This document shows positions 7,060 to 15,212 of a stretch of 64,000 bases of DNA, piece by piece. The DNA is taken from contig NZ_BNAW01000039.1 in assembly GCF_014654205.1 (NCBI RefSeq), positions 1 through 64,000 on the forward strand, given 5' to 3'. This DNA comes from Amycolatopsis bullii. GTDB lineage: Bacteria > Actinomycetota > Actinomycetes > Mycobacteriales > Pseudonocardiaceae. The stretch's first letter is position 1. Every line of letters starts with the position of its first letter. Made by a program: the position numbers and the translations under genes. A model generated the notes under the pieces. It ran no database searches, was not told the origin of the DNA, and was given only the letters and a program-made list of their open reading frames with translations.

Positions 7060-9399
7060 GTGGCAGCACTGATCAGCCGGGTGGGCAAGAAGCTCCGCCG
7101 GATCATCCAGCGGCCGGGCAGCGTCGAGCTGACCCGCTACGAAGCACTGCTGCCCGCGGTCGAGAAGCTCGAACCCGAGCTCGAAAAGCTCTCCGACGAG
7201 GAGCTGACCGAGCGGGCGGGCAAGCTCCGCGAGACGCTGAAGGACACCGCGTTCGGCGACGACCAGCTGATCGAGGTGTGCGCGCTGGGCCGCGAGGCCG
7301 CCCGGCGGGCGCTGGGCGAGCGCGCGTTCGACGTGCAGATCCTCGGCACGATGGGCCTGCTCACCAAGCACGTCGTGCAGATGGAGACCGGTGAGGGCAA
7401 GACCCTCGCGGGTGCGCTGGCCGCGGCCGGGTACGCCATCCGCGGAAAGCGCGTTCACGTCGTCACGGTCAACGACTACCTGGCCCGCCGCGACGCGGAG
7501 TGGATGGGGCCGGTGTACGCGCTGCTCGGCGTGTCGGTCGGCTGGGTCGAGCCGTCGCATTCGCGCGAGGAGCGTCGCGAGGCGTACGCGAAGGACGTCA
7601 CGTACGGCGCGGTCGCCGAGATCGGCTTCGACGTGCTTCGCGACCGCTTGGTCACGAAGGTCGACGACCTGGTCCAGCCCGACCCCGAGGTGGCGATCGT
7701 CGACGAGGCGGACTCGGTGCTGGTCGACGAGGCCCGCGTCCCGCTGGTGATGGCCGGCTCGATCGACCGCAGCGACGCCGACGAGGAGGTCGCGAAGATC
7801 GTCCGGCGGCTGCGGCTCAACCTGCACTACGAAACCGACAGCGAAGGCCGCAACGCCTGGCTGACCGACGCCGGCTCGTCCGTCGTCGCGAAGTCGCTCG
7901 GCATCGAGGTCGACGACCTGTTCAACGAGCAGGCGTCGGACCGGCTGGCCGCGGTCAACGTCGCCCTGCACGCCCACGCGCTGCTCACCCGCGACGTCGA
8001 CTACCTGGTCCGCGACGGCAAGGTCCAGCTGATCAACGCCGCCCGCGGCCGGGTCGCCGAGCTGCAGCGCTGGCCGGACGGCCTCCAGGCCGCCGTCGAG
8101 GCGAAGGAGCAGGTCACCGCGACCGACCGCGGCGAAATCCTCGACTCGATCACCGTCCAGGCGCTGCTCGCGCGCTACCCGGAGGTCGCCGGCATGACCG
8201 GTACCGCGGTCGCCGTCGCCGAGCAGCTGCGGGAGTTCTACGAGCTCGAGGTCGCGGTCATCCCGCCGAACACGCCGAACATCCGCGAAGACCTCGAAGA
8301 CCGGATCTTCGCTTCGCCGTCGCAGAAGCTGCGGGCGATCGAGGAGGAGATCCGCACGGTGCACGAGACCGGGCGGCCGATCCTCGTCGGCACCCAGGAC
8401 GTCGCCGAGTCCGAAGAGCTGGCCGAGAAGCTGGCGAAGGTCGACCTCGAGTGCGTCGTGCTCAACGCGCGCAACGACGCCGAAGAAGCCGCGATCATCG
8501 CCGAGGCCGGCAAGAAGGGCGCGGTCACCGTGTCCACGCAGATGGCGGGCCGCGGTACCGACATCCGGCTGGGCGGCACCGACGGCGCCGACCGCGACGA
8601 GGTCGTCGAGCTGGGCGGGCTGCACGTCATCGGCACCGCGCGGTACCCGTCGAGCCGGCTCGACGGCCAGCTGCGCGGCCGCTCCGGCCGCCAGGGCGAC
8701 CCGGGCAGCGCGATCTTCTTCGCGAGCCTGAACGACGAACTCGTGCTGTCGAACGCGCCGGACGTGCCCGAGGGCATCGCCGCCGACGAGGAGACCGGCG
8801 AGATCACCGACCCGGCCGCGCTGCGGCAGATCAACCACGCCCAGCGCGTCGCCGAGGGCGTCGACCTGGAGATCCACCGCAACACCTGGCGCTACACGCG
8901 GCTGATCGAGCGGCAACGGCGCGACCTGCTGGTGCACCGCGACAAGGTGCTTCGCACCGCGTACGCGGCGGAGGTGCTGGAGAAGGCGCACCCGGAGAAG
9001 TTCGGCGAGCTGAAGGAGAAGCTCGACGACCAGGACAAGCTGGAGCAGATGTGCCGCGAGGTGCTGCTGTTCCACATCGACCAGCTGTGGTCGGACCACC
9101 TGGCGTACCTGACCGACGTCCGCGAGAGCATCCACCTGCGGGCCCTGGCCCGCGAGACGCCGCTGGACGAGTTCCACCGCGCGGCCATCCCCGAGTTCCA
9201 CAAGATCATCGGCGAGGCCGACTCGCGGGCCGCGAAGACCCTCGAAGAGGCGGAGCTGACCGACGAGGGCATCGACCTCGGTGACGCCGGGGTCCGGCGC
9301 GCGAACACGACGTGGACGTACCTGGTCCACGACAACCCGTTCGATTCGGACTTCGAGCAGACCATCAAGAAGGTCCGGAGCATGATCAAGCGCAAGTAG
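7060..9399 (+). CDS. secA2: Accessory preprotein translocase ATPase SecA2
   Basis: 779 residues from a GTG preceded by GGGAG. DEAD-motor features are Walker A METGEGKT (near residue 108), Walker B IVDEADSV (near 213), the GTDIRLGGT helicase motif and the GRSGRQGDPG motif. At about 780 residues it lacks the C-terminal Zn-binding tail and linker of SecA1, as in mycobacterial SecA2. SecA2 exports a limited set of proteins through SecYEG, some without classical signal peptides. It is a lone gene closed by a strong terminator, so cargo cannot be guessed from the neighbours. Confidence in SecA2 rather than SecA1 is based on length and the missing tail. Confidence 0.93.
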   Translation: MAALISRVGKKLRRIIQRPGSVELTRYEALLPAVEKLEPELEKLSDEELTERAGKLRETLKDTAFGDDQLIEVCALGREAARRALGERAFDVQILGTMGLLTKHVVQMETGEGKTLAGALAAAGYAIRGKRVHVVTVNDYLARRDAEWMGPVYALLGVSVGWVEPSHSREERREAYAKDVTYGAVAEIGFDVLRDRLVTKVDDLVQPDPEVAIVDEADSVLVDEARVPLVMAGSIDRSDADEEVAKIVRRLRLNLHYETDSEGRNAWLTDAGSSVVAKSLGIEVDDLFNEQASDRLAAVNVALHAHALLTRDVDYLVRDGKVQLINAARGRVAELQRWPDGLQAAVEAKEQVTATDRGEILDSITVQALLARYPEVAGMTGTAVAVAEQLREFYELEVAVIPPNTPNIREDLEDRIFASPSQKLRAIEEEIRTVHETGRPILVGTQDVAESEELAEKLAKVDLECVVLNARNDAEEAAIIAEAGKKGAVTVSTQMAGRGTDIRLGGTDGADRDEVVELGGLHVIGTARYPSSRLDGQLRGRSGRQGDPGSAIFFASLNDELVLSNAPDVPEGIAADEETGEITDPAALRQINHAQRVAEGVDLEIHRNTWRYTRLIERQRRDLLVHRDKVLRTAYAAEVLEKAHPEKFGELKEKLDDQDKLEQMCREVLLFHIDQLWSDHLAYLTDVRESIHLRALARETPLDEFHRAAIPEFHKIIGEADSRAAKTLEEAELTDEGIDLGDAGVRRANTTWTYLVHDNPFDSDFEQTIKKVRSMIKRK

Positions 9400-9413
9400 C
9401 CCGGTGTTCGGGA

Positions 9414-9444
9414 GGCCCCGTCCGGTTCGCCGGGCGGGGCCTTT
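9414..9444 (+). terminator. Intrinsic terminator after secA2
   Basis: A 12-bp stem (9414-9425 with 9430-9441, one G-U pair), a TTCG tetraloop and a short TTT run. It starts 14 bases after the secA2 stop. Confidence 0.85.
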
Positions 9445-9487
9445 CGATTTCCCCCACATTCGCTCGGCCTTCCGGGTGACGGTGAGC

Positions 9488-9493
9488 CAGAAT
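9488..9493 (+). promoter_or_regulatory. -10 box for leaderless nadE
   Basis: CAGAAT lies six bases before the ATG at 9500, with no Shine-Dalgarno sequence. It is weaker than the TAGGGT boxes but in the same place. Confidence 0.35.
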
Positions 9494-9499
9494 GGCGGC

Positions 9500-11221
9500 A
9501 TGCCGCAACTGCGCATCGCGCTCGCCCAGGTCAACCCCACCGTCGGCGACCTCGACGGCAACGCCGAGCTGCACGTCGAATGGACGCGGCGGGCCGCCGA
9601 AGCCGGCGCGCACGTCGTCGTCTTCCCCGAGATGTCCCTGACCGGCTACCCCATCGAGGACCTCTCGCTCCGCAAGACCTTCGCCGCCGCCTCGCGCGAG
9701 GGCGTCGAGTCGCTGGCGCGCCGGCTCGACGACGCCGGGTGCGGCGAGGTGCTCACCTACATCGGCTACCTCGACCTCGACGACATCGGCCCGCGTGACG
9801 CCGCCGCGGCGCTCTACCGCGGCGAGGTCGTCGCCCGGCAGTTCAAGCACCACCTGCCCAACTACGGCGTCTTCGACGAGCACCGCTGGTACAAGGCGGG
9901 CACCACGCTCGACGTCGTCCGGTTCCACGGGCTCGACATCGGCATGGTCATCTGCGAGGACATCTGGCAGGACGGCGGGCCGATCTCGGCGCTGGGCCGG
10001 GCCGGCGTCGACCTCGTCGTGGCGCCGAACGCGTCGCCGTACGAGCGGTCGAAGGACGAGCAGCGGCTGCCGCTCATCGCCCGGCGCGCCGCCGAAGCCG
10101 GGGCGCCGCTGGTCTACACCAACCAGATCGGCGGGCAGGACGACCTCGTCTTCGACGGCGACTCGCTCGTCGTCGGCGCCGACGGCACGCTGCTGGCCCG
10201 CGCGCCGCAATTCGTCGAGCACCTGCTCGTGCTGGACATGGACCTGCCGAAGACCGGGTACGCGGGCGACGGCTCGTACGAGGGACTGGCCGTCCGGCGC
10301 CGGGTGCTCAGCGAGGACCCGCTTCCCGCGTACGAGCCGACGGCCACGCCGGTGATCAGCGAGCCGCTGTCCGACGAGGCCGAGGTGTGGCACGCGCTGG
10401 TCGTCGGGCTGCGGGACTACGTGCACAAGAACGGGTTCTCGTCGGTCACCTTCGGGTTCTCCGGCGGGATCGACTCGGCGGTCTGCGCCGCGCTGGCGGC
10501 GGACGCGCTGGGCGGCGGCAACGTCTACGGCGTCTCGATGCCGTCGAAGTACTCGTCGGGGCACTCGAAGGACGACGCCGCCGACCTCGCGCGGCGGATC
10601 GGCGCGCACTACCGGGTCGAGCCGGTCGAGGACATGGTCCGGGTGTACGTCGACCAGCTTTCCCTGACGGGACTGGCGGAAGAGAACATCCAGGCGCGGA
10701 CGCGGGGCATGCTGCTGATGGCTCTGTCCAATCTGGACGGTCATCTGGTGCTGGCCACCGGCAACAAGACCGAGCTGGCTGTCGGGTATTCGACGATCTA
10801 CGGTGACGCGGTCGGCGCGTTCGCCCCGATCAAGGACGTCTTCAAGACGCACGTGTGGCAGCTGGCCCGCTGGCGCAACGCCGAAGCGGTGAAGAACGGC
10901 GAAACCCCGCCGATCCCGGAGAACTCGATCACCAAGCCGCCGTCGGCCGAGCTGCGGCCGGGCCAGGTGGACACCGACTCGCTGCCGGACTACGAGCTGC
11001 TCGACGACATCCTCGACGACTACGTCGAGGGCGACCGCGGGTACGCCGACCTGGTGTCCGCGGGCTTCGACCCGGAGACCATCGACCGCGTGGTGCGGAT
11101 GGTCGACAAGGCCGAGTACAAGCGCCGCCAGTACCCGCCGGGCACCAAGATCACGTTCAAGGCGTTCGGCCGCGACCGGCGGCTGCCGATGACCAACCTG
11201 TGGCGCGAGGGCAAGGCCTAA
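9500..11221 (+). CDS. nadE: Glutamine-dependent NAD+ synthetase
   Basis: 573 residues in two domains. Residues 1 to about 270 are a nitrilase-type glutaminase with the Glu44-Lys116-Cys152 triad (FPEMSLTG, KHHLPNYG, VICEDIW). From about 290 comes the NAD synthetase domain with the PP-loop SGGIDS at 321-326. It amidates nicotinic acid adenine dinucleotide with ammonia channelled from glutamine, the last step of NAD synthesis. It belongs to the shorter bacterial class rather than the 679-residue mycobacterial type. The ATG at 9500 is the first codon giving the typical MPQLRIALAQ start. It converges on the gene ending at 11218, overlapping by four bases. Confidence 0.95.
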   Translation: MPQLRIALAQVNPTVGDLDGNAELHVEWTRRAAEAGAHVVVFPEMSLTGYPIEDLSLRKTFAAASREGVESLARRLDDAGCGEVLTYIGYLDLDDIGPRDAAAALYRGEVVARQFKHHLPNYGVFDEHRWYKAGTTLDVVRFHGLDIGMVICEDIWQDGGPISALGRAGVDLVVAPNASPYERSKDEQRLPLIARRAAEAGAPLVYTNQIGGQDDLVFDGDSLVVGADGTLLARAPQFVEHLLVLDMDLPKTGYAGDGSYEGLAVRRRVLSEDPLPAYEPTATPVISEPLSDEAEVWHALVVGLRDYVHKNGFSSVTFGFSGGIDSAVCAALAADALGGGNVYGVSMPSKYSSGHSKDDAADLARRIGAHYRVEPVEDMVRVYVDQLSLTGLAEENIQARTRGMLLMALSNLDGHLVLATGNKTELAVGYSTIYGDAVGAFAPIKDVFKTHVWQLARWRNAEAVKNGETPPIPENSITKPPSAELRPGQVDTDSLPDYELLDDILDDYVEGDRGYADLVSAGFDPETIDRVVRMVDKAEYKRRQYPPGTKITFKAFGRDRRLPMTNLWREGKA

Positions 11222-11841
11222 CTCAGGGCGACCTGGCGGCCTTCCGGGGTGCGGAGGGCCGCCGTCAGGCCGGCTTTGTCCGCGCGGCGGACCAGCAGTT
11301 CGAGGCCGAGCGCGTCGGTCACCGCGAGCACCGAATCCGGGTCCGGGTGGGTGCCGGTGACCATCAGCAGCGGCAGGGACGGCAGGTCCCGCGTCGTCGG
11401 GTGCGGGGTGCTGCCCCAGTCGATGAGGAACGGGTGCAGGGTCCCCGGGGCACTCGGCGGGGTCAGGCGCCAGCGCAGCGTTTCGCCGTCACCGGTCTCG
11501 CGGGACATCTCCCTCGGGTCGCCCGGGTCGAAGCCGTGGGCGCGGGCTTTCGCGACCGTCACGTCGATATCCGTCGTGCGGACGGCCCAGGCGACCAGCG
11601 CGGGCTCGGTCAGCTCGTCGATGCCGAACGGCCGGGGCACCTCGGGGTCGGGCTGCTCCGGGTCCGGGCCGATGACCTCCAGGTACGCGCCCGCGCCGAG
11701 GCCGGCGAGGTGGTTGGCGGTGCCGACGCCGACGTGGCGGCCGCCGGGCGCGGGCGTGACGCCGGTGAGGGCGGCGACCCGGGCGACGGCGTCGGCGAGG
11801 TCCGGGCCGGCGTAGACGAGGTGATCGAGCACGAGCGCCAT
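11218..11841 (-). CDS. Glyoxalase-like (VOC superfamily) protein
   Basis: 207 residues resembling the Glyoxalase_3-type family: LDHLVYAGPDL at the N-terminus, a GTANHLAGL segment and a central YLEVIGPDPEQPDP stretch. The fold is paired beta-alpha-beta-beta-beta modules; members bind a metal or a small molecule, and no specific reaction can be assigned. The ATG shares one base with the stop of the subtilase gene (TGATG; a second ATG lies one codon upstream), so it is probably translated from the same message. Confidence 0.8.
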   Translation of the reverse strand: MALVLDHLVYAGPDLADAVARVAALTGVTPAPGGRHVGVGTANHLAGLGAGAYLEVIGPDPEQPDPEVPRPFGIDELTEPALVAWAVRTTDIDVTVAKARAHGFDPGDPREMSRETGDGETLRWRLTPPSAPGTLHPFLIDWGSTPHPTTRDLPSLPLLMVTGTHPDPDSVLAVTDALGLELLVRRADKAGLTAALRTPEGRQVALS

Positions 11842-13178
11842 CATCCCGCGCCGACGGCCCTCGCCGCATCGACCATCCCGTGGCCGTAGTAGGTCGTTCC
11901 TTCCTTCGTGGGCGCGCAGGTGGTGTCCGGGCAGGACAACGGCGTCGCCGTGGCGAAGAGGGCGCGCTTGATCCGCTCGGCACTCCAGTGCGGGTGCTCG
12001 CTCGCGATCAGGGCGGCGACGCCACTGGCGTGCGGGGCGGCCATCGACGTGCCGCTCGCGGACCGGTACTCGCCGTTCGGCCAGGTCGACCAGACACGCG
12101 CTCCGGGTGCGGCGACGCTGATCCGGGACGCCGAGTAGTTGGAGAAGCTCGCCTTGACGAGCTTTTCGTCGAGGGCGCCGGTGCCGACGACGCCGGGCAG
12201 CTCGTGCGGCAGCCGGGTGCAGGTCGGGTCGATCCGGCGCTCCACCGGCGTGCTGTCGGCCGGGCTCTCCTTGTCCACCGAGCGGGTGTCCAGGTTGATC
12301 CCGGCGTTGCCGGCGGAGGCGACGACGAGGACGTTCCGGCGTTGCGCGTACGCGACCGCCCGGCCGACGGCGAGCTTCGCCGCGGCCTGGTCCGGCTGGT
12401 CGTCGCAGTTGTAGCGCCACGGGATCGAGCGGTAGCTGTTGCTGGCCACGGCGAAGCCGTGCTCGGCGGCCCAGACGAACCCGCAGACCATGCTCTCGGC
12501 CGTCTCGGTGTCGTCGAGTTCGGCGAGCTTGACCGCGGCGATCCTGACCCCCGGAGCGACGCCGACCACGCCGGAGCCATTGCGGGCCGCGGCGATCGTG
12601 CCCGCGACGTGCGTGCCGTGGCCGTCGAGGGTGGGCCGCCAGGCTCCGGGGCCGCGGTCGGGCCGGCCGGACAGGCAGGAGACGGAGTCCTTCCGGTCGA
12701 ACGCTGGTTCCAGGTCGGGGTGGGTGTCGTCGACGCCGACGTCGAGGACGCCGACGACCGTGCGCTTGCTGCCGTCGGTGACCTGGTGGGCTTCCGGGAG
12801 GTGCAGGGCCGGGACGTCCCAGGCGGTGCCCTCGGGCGGGACCTGGCCGGAGTTCGGCGAGTTCGGGCCGGTGTAGCGGAGGTCCTCGCGGGGCGCGAAG
12901 AACTCCTTCGGGATCTTCGCGGTGCGCGTCGCGCCTACGGCGTCGATGCCCGGAGTTTTCCGGAGCTTCGCGGCGAAGTCGTCCTTCGCCGTGTACGCGA
13001 CGACGACGCCGATCTGGGGGTAGCTCGCGACGACCGTGCCGCCGGCTTTCCTGATGACGAGTTCGGCCCAGCCGGTGTGGTGCGTGACGACGACGTGCGG
13101 CATGACCAGGGGGTCGGCGGCCGCCGGGGTCGCGATCAGGCCCAGCATGAGCGCGGTGGCCAGGATGATTCGCCGCAC
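11841..13178 (-). CDS. Secreted S8 (subtilisin-like) serine protease
   Basis: 445 residues. A signal peptide (residues 1 to about 21) precedes an inhibitor-like propeptide (about 25-90). The S8 domain has Asp146 (VLDVGVDDTHPDL), His187 (GHGTHVAG), oxyanion Asn291 (SAGN) and nucleophile Ser378 (GTSMAAPH). There is no C-terminal TM segment or sorting signal, so the enzyme should be released rather than anchored like the mycosins. The GTG start has a strong GAGGAGG ribosome-binding site. It is upstream of, and coupled to, the VOC gene. Confidence 0.93.
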   Translation of the reverse strand: MRRIILATALMLGLIATPAAADPLVMPHVVVTHHTGWAELVIRKAGGTVVASYPQIGVVVAYTAKDDFAAKLRKTPGIDAVGATRTAKIPKEFFAPREDLRYTGPNSPNSGQVPPEGTAWDVPALHLPEAHQVTDGSKRTVVGVLDVGVDDTHPDLEPAFDRKDSVSCLSGRPDRGPGAWRPTLDGHGTHVAGTIAAARNGSGVVGVAPGVRIAAVKLAELDDTETAESMVCGFVWAAEHGFAVASNSYRSIPWRYNCDDQPDQAAAKLAVGRAVAYAQRRNVLVVASAGNAGINLDTRSVDKESPADSTPVERRIDPTCTRLPHELPGVVGTGALDEKLVKASFSNYSASRISVAAPGARVWSTWPNGEYRSASGTSMAAPHASGVAALIASEHPHWSAERIKRALFATATPLSCPDTTCAPTKEGTTYYGHGMVDAARAVGAG

Positions 13179-13249
13179 GCGTCCTCCTCGAATTCGCCCA
13201 AACCGAACTTAGCGATCATTCAGGGCGCGGCGGTACCCCTCTTCGGTCG

Positions 13250-13255
13250 TAGGCT
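13250..13255 (+). promoter_or_regulatory. -10 box for leaderless ogt
   Basis: TAGGCT lies seven bases before the ogt ATG with no Shine-Dalgarno sequence between. It is the same hexamer as before the lipoprotein gene at 4724. Confidence 0.45.
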
Positions 13256-13262
13256 GAGCGGC

Positions 13263-13796
13263 ATGACGACGGGGTTCACGGTGTTCGACACGGCGATCGG
13301 CGTGTGCGGGCTCGCCTGGCGCGACGACGTCGTGATCGGGACGTCGCTGCCCGAGGGGAGTGCCGCGCGGACCCGGGCCTGGCTGGTGCGGCGGTTCCCG
13401 GACGCCGTCGAGGGGCCGCCGCCGGCGCCGGTGCAGGAGGCGGTGGACGGGATCGTGGCGCTGCTGGGCGGCGTGCGTCAGGACCTGGCTTCGGTGGCGC
13501 TGGACTTCTCGGGCGTGCCGGCGTTCAACCGGCGCGCGTACGAGGTCGCGCGGACGATCCCGCCGGGCAAGACGCTGACGTACGGCGACATCGCCCGCCG
13601 GCTCGGGCAGCCGGGATCGGCACAGGCCGTCGGGCAGGCGATGGGACACAACCCGTTCCCGATCATCGTGCCGTGCCACCGGGTGCTGGCGGCGGGCGGC
13701 AAGGACGGCGGGTTCTCGGCGCGGGGCGGCGTCGGGACGAAACGCCGGATGCTCGTGATCGAGGGCGCCCTGGCGGACGAGCCGACGCTGTTCTGA
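13263..13796 (+). CDS. ogt: Methylated-DNA-protein cysteine S-methyltransferase
   Basis: 177 residues. The active-site motif PCHR has the acceptor Cys at 138, preceded by the recognition helix (SAQAVGQAMGHNP) and the TYGDIARRLG helix. It removes alkyl groups from O6-alkylguanine in a suicide reaction. It has no AdaA/AlkA domains, so it is the stand-alone constitutive type. The ATG at 13263 gives the usual N-terminus and fits a leaderless message. The 3' end is followed by the palindromic repeat array. Confidence 0.93.
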   Translation: MTTGFTVFDTAIGVCGLAWRDDVVIGTSLPEGSAARTRAWLVRRFPDAVEGPPPAPVQEAVDGIVALLGGVRQDLASVALDFSGVPAFNRRAYEVARTIPPGKTLTYGDIARRLGQPGSAQAVGQAMGHNPFPIIVPCHRVLAAGGKDGGFSARGGVGTKRRMLVIEGALADEPTLF

Positions 13797-13820
13797 GCCC
13801 TTCCGCGGTGTGCGCGGAAG

Positions 13821-13879
13821 GGCATCACGCGTGACTGCGGAGGCATCGCGCGTGATTGGCGGGGCATCACGCGTGATTG
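13821..13879. repeat. Three-unit array of palindromic repeat, 21-bp period
   Basis: Units GGCATCACGCGTGACTG, GGCATCGCGCGTGATTG and GGCATCACGCGTGATTG start at 13821, 13842 and 13863, exactly 21 bp apart. Each contains the palindrome ATCACGCGTGAT or a one- or two-base variant. The array lies between ogt and the convergent DinB-like gene. The same unit with the same period occurs at 50360-50502. Confidence 0.85.
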
Positions 13880-13918
13880 AGGGGTCGGCTCGCGGGTGGG
13901 CCGCGAGCCGGGCCGGGG

Positions 13919-14509
13919 TCAGGCGGGGTGGGGTTCGGGGGTCCACGGCTTGATCCAGGGGGACTCCGGCCAGCCCTCGGCCGCGGCCATCAGGGGGAAG
14001 GCCGTGCCGCCGTCGATGTGCTCGCGGATGATGTCGGCGTGGCCCCCGTGGCGGGCCGTCTCCTGGATCAGGTGGAGCAGGACCCAGCGGACCGACCACG
14101 CGTCGACGTCCTGCGGGAACCAGGGCACGCCCTTCGGCACCGGCACCGCCTGGCCGAGGTCGTCGATGCCCGCGATGACCTCCGCCGTGCGGGCGGCCAC
14201 CTCGTCGTAGCGGGCCAGCACGCCCGCCAGGGTCTCGTCTTCGCGCAGGCGGTGCGCGTCCTCGTACTCCGCCATCGCCTCGTGGAACGGCTTCTGCGGC
14301 ACCTGCAGCACGGTGTCCATCCAGCCGTTCTCGGTGCTCGCGACGTGCTTGATCAGGCCGCCCACCGTCAGCGTGCTCTTCGTCGAGGCCAGCCTCGCCT
14401 GATCGTCGGTCAACCCGTGGGCCGCCAGTCTGAGCACGTACCGCTGCTGCTCCAAGAAGCTGAGCAGCCCGTCACGCTCGTCGGCCACCGGGCGCACGTT
14501 TCCCGCCAT
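13919..14509 (-). CDS. DinB/DUF664-family metal-dependent protein
   Basis: 196 residues predicted to form a four-helix bundle. The family's metal-binding histidines appear as IKHVAS in the second helix and HGGHADIIREH in the last. Related proteins are mycothiol- or bacillithiol-dependent transferases or proteins of unknown role. The start has a good GGAAGGAT ribosome-binding site. The neighbours do not suggest a substrate. Confidence 0.8.
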   Translation of the reverse strand: MAGNVRPVADERDGLLSFLEQQRYVLRLAAHGLTDDQARLASTKSTLTVGGLIKHVASTENGWMDTVLQVPQKPFHEAMAEYEDAHRLREDETLAGVLARYDEVAARTAEVIAGIDDLGQAVPVPKGVPWFPQDVDAWSVRWVLLHLIQETARHGGHADIIREHIDGGTAFPLMAAAEGWPESPWIKPWTPEPHPA

Positions 14510-14582
14510 GTCGATCCTTCCGCCAAGAGATACCTGCCGGCGATCGTGCCACCCGGCACCGACATTTTCGGGCGGATTTCCG

Positions 14583-15149
14583 CTATCGGTGCGCGTGCCG
14601 CGGCGCCGGCTTGACGAAGGCGTACACCCCGCCGGTGCCGTACAGCGCCGCGCGGACCACCAGCTGCACGCGCGTGAAGACGCCCTCGTAGGCGTCCAGC
14701 TGCCGGGCGAGCACGACGGCCGCCCACGTCGCCAGCACCAGCACCAGGCCCGCGACCGCGAGCGCGCGCCAGCCCGGCGGCCACCACAGGATCAGGCTGA
14801 TCACCCCGGCCACCAGCACGACGCTGAGCAGCGACGACAGCAGGTCGCTGCGCTCGGGATAGGCGGCCTGCAGCAGCACGAGCACGCCGAACGCGCTCAC
14901 CGAGATCGAACTCAGCCGCGCCGACCACTGGACAGGCCCGAGCCGGTGCAGCGGGGGCCCGGCGAGCACGAACGCCACCCCCGACACGGCGAGCAGGACG
15001 CGGAACACCGGTGGCCCGGCCAGCAGCGCCGACGCCGGGTCGTGCACCGGGGAAACGCCGGTGCTCAGGAAGAACTCCAGGAGCCAGCCCGAATACGCGA
15101 GGACGGCCACCCCCATCAGGAGGGCCGAGGCGATCCGAGCCGTGCGCAC
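14583..15149 (-). CDS. DUF998-like integral membrane protein
   Basis: 188 residues with about six hydrophobic segments and little else. A short acidic loop (DPASALLAGP) after TM1 and the spacing of helices resemble the DUF998 family. The function is not known. It lies 63 bp downstream of lysX in the same direction and may be co-transcribed with it, which would place it in membrane or envelope maintenance; that is an inference. Confidence 0.65.
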   Translation of the reverse strand: MRTARIASALLMGVAVLAYSGWLLEFFLSTGVSPVHDPASALLAGPPVFRVLLAVSGVAFVLAGPPLHRLGPVQWSARLSSISVSAFGVLVLLQAAYPERSDLLSSLLSVVLVAGVISLILWWPPGWRALAVAGLVLVLATWAAVVLARQLDAYEGVFTRVQLVVRAALYGTGGVYAFVKPAPRHAHR

Positions 15150-15212
15150 GAGGCAGAGCGTAAGCGACCGGCGGCGTCCCGGCCCGTCGCCGTGACCAGG
15201 TCCACCGAGTCG

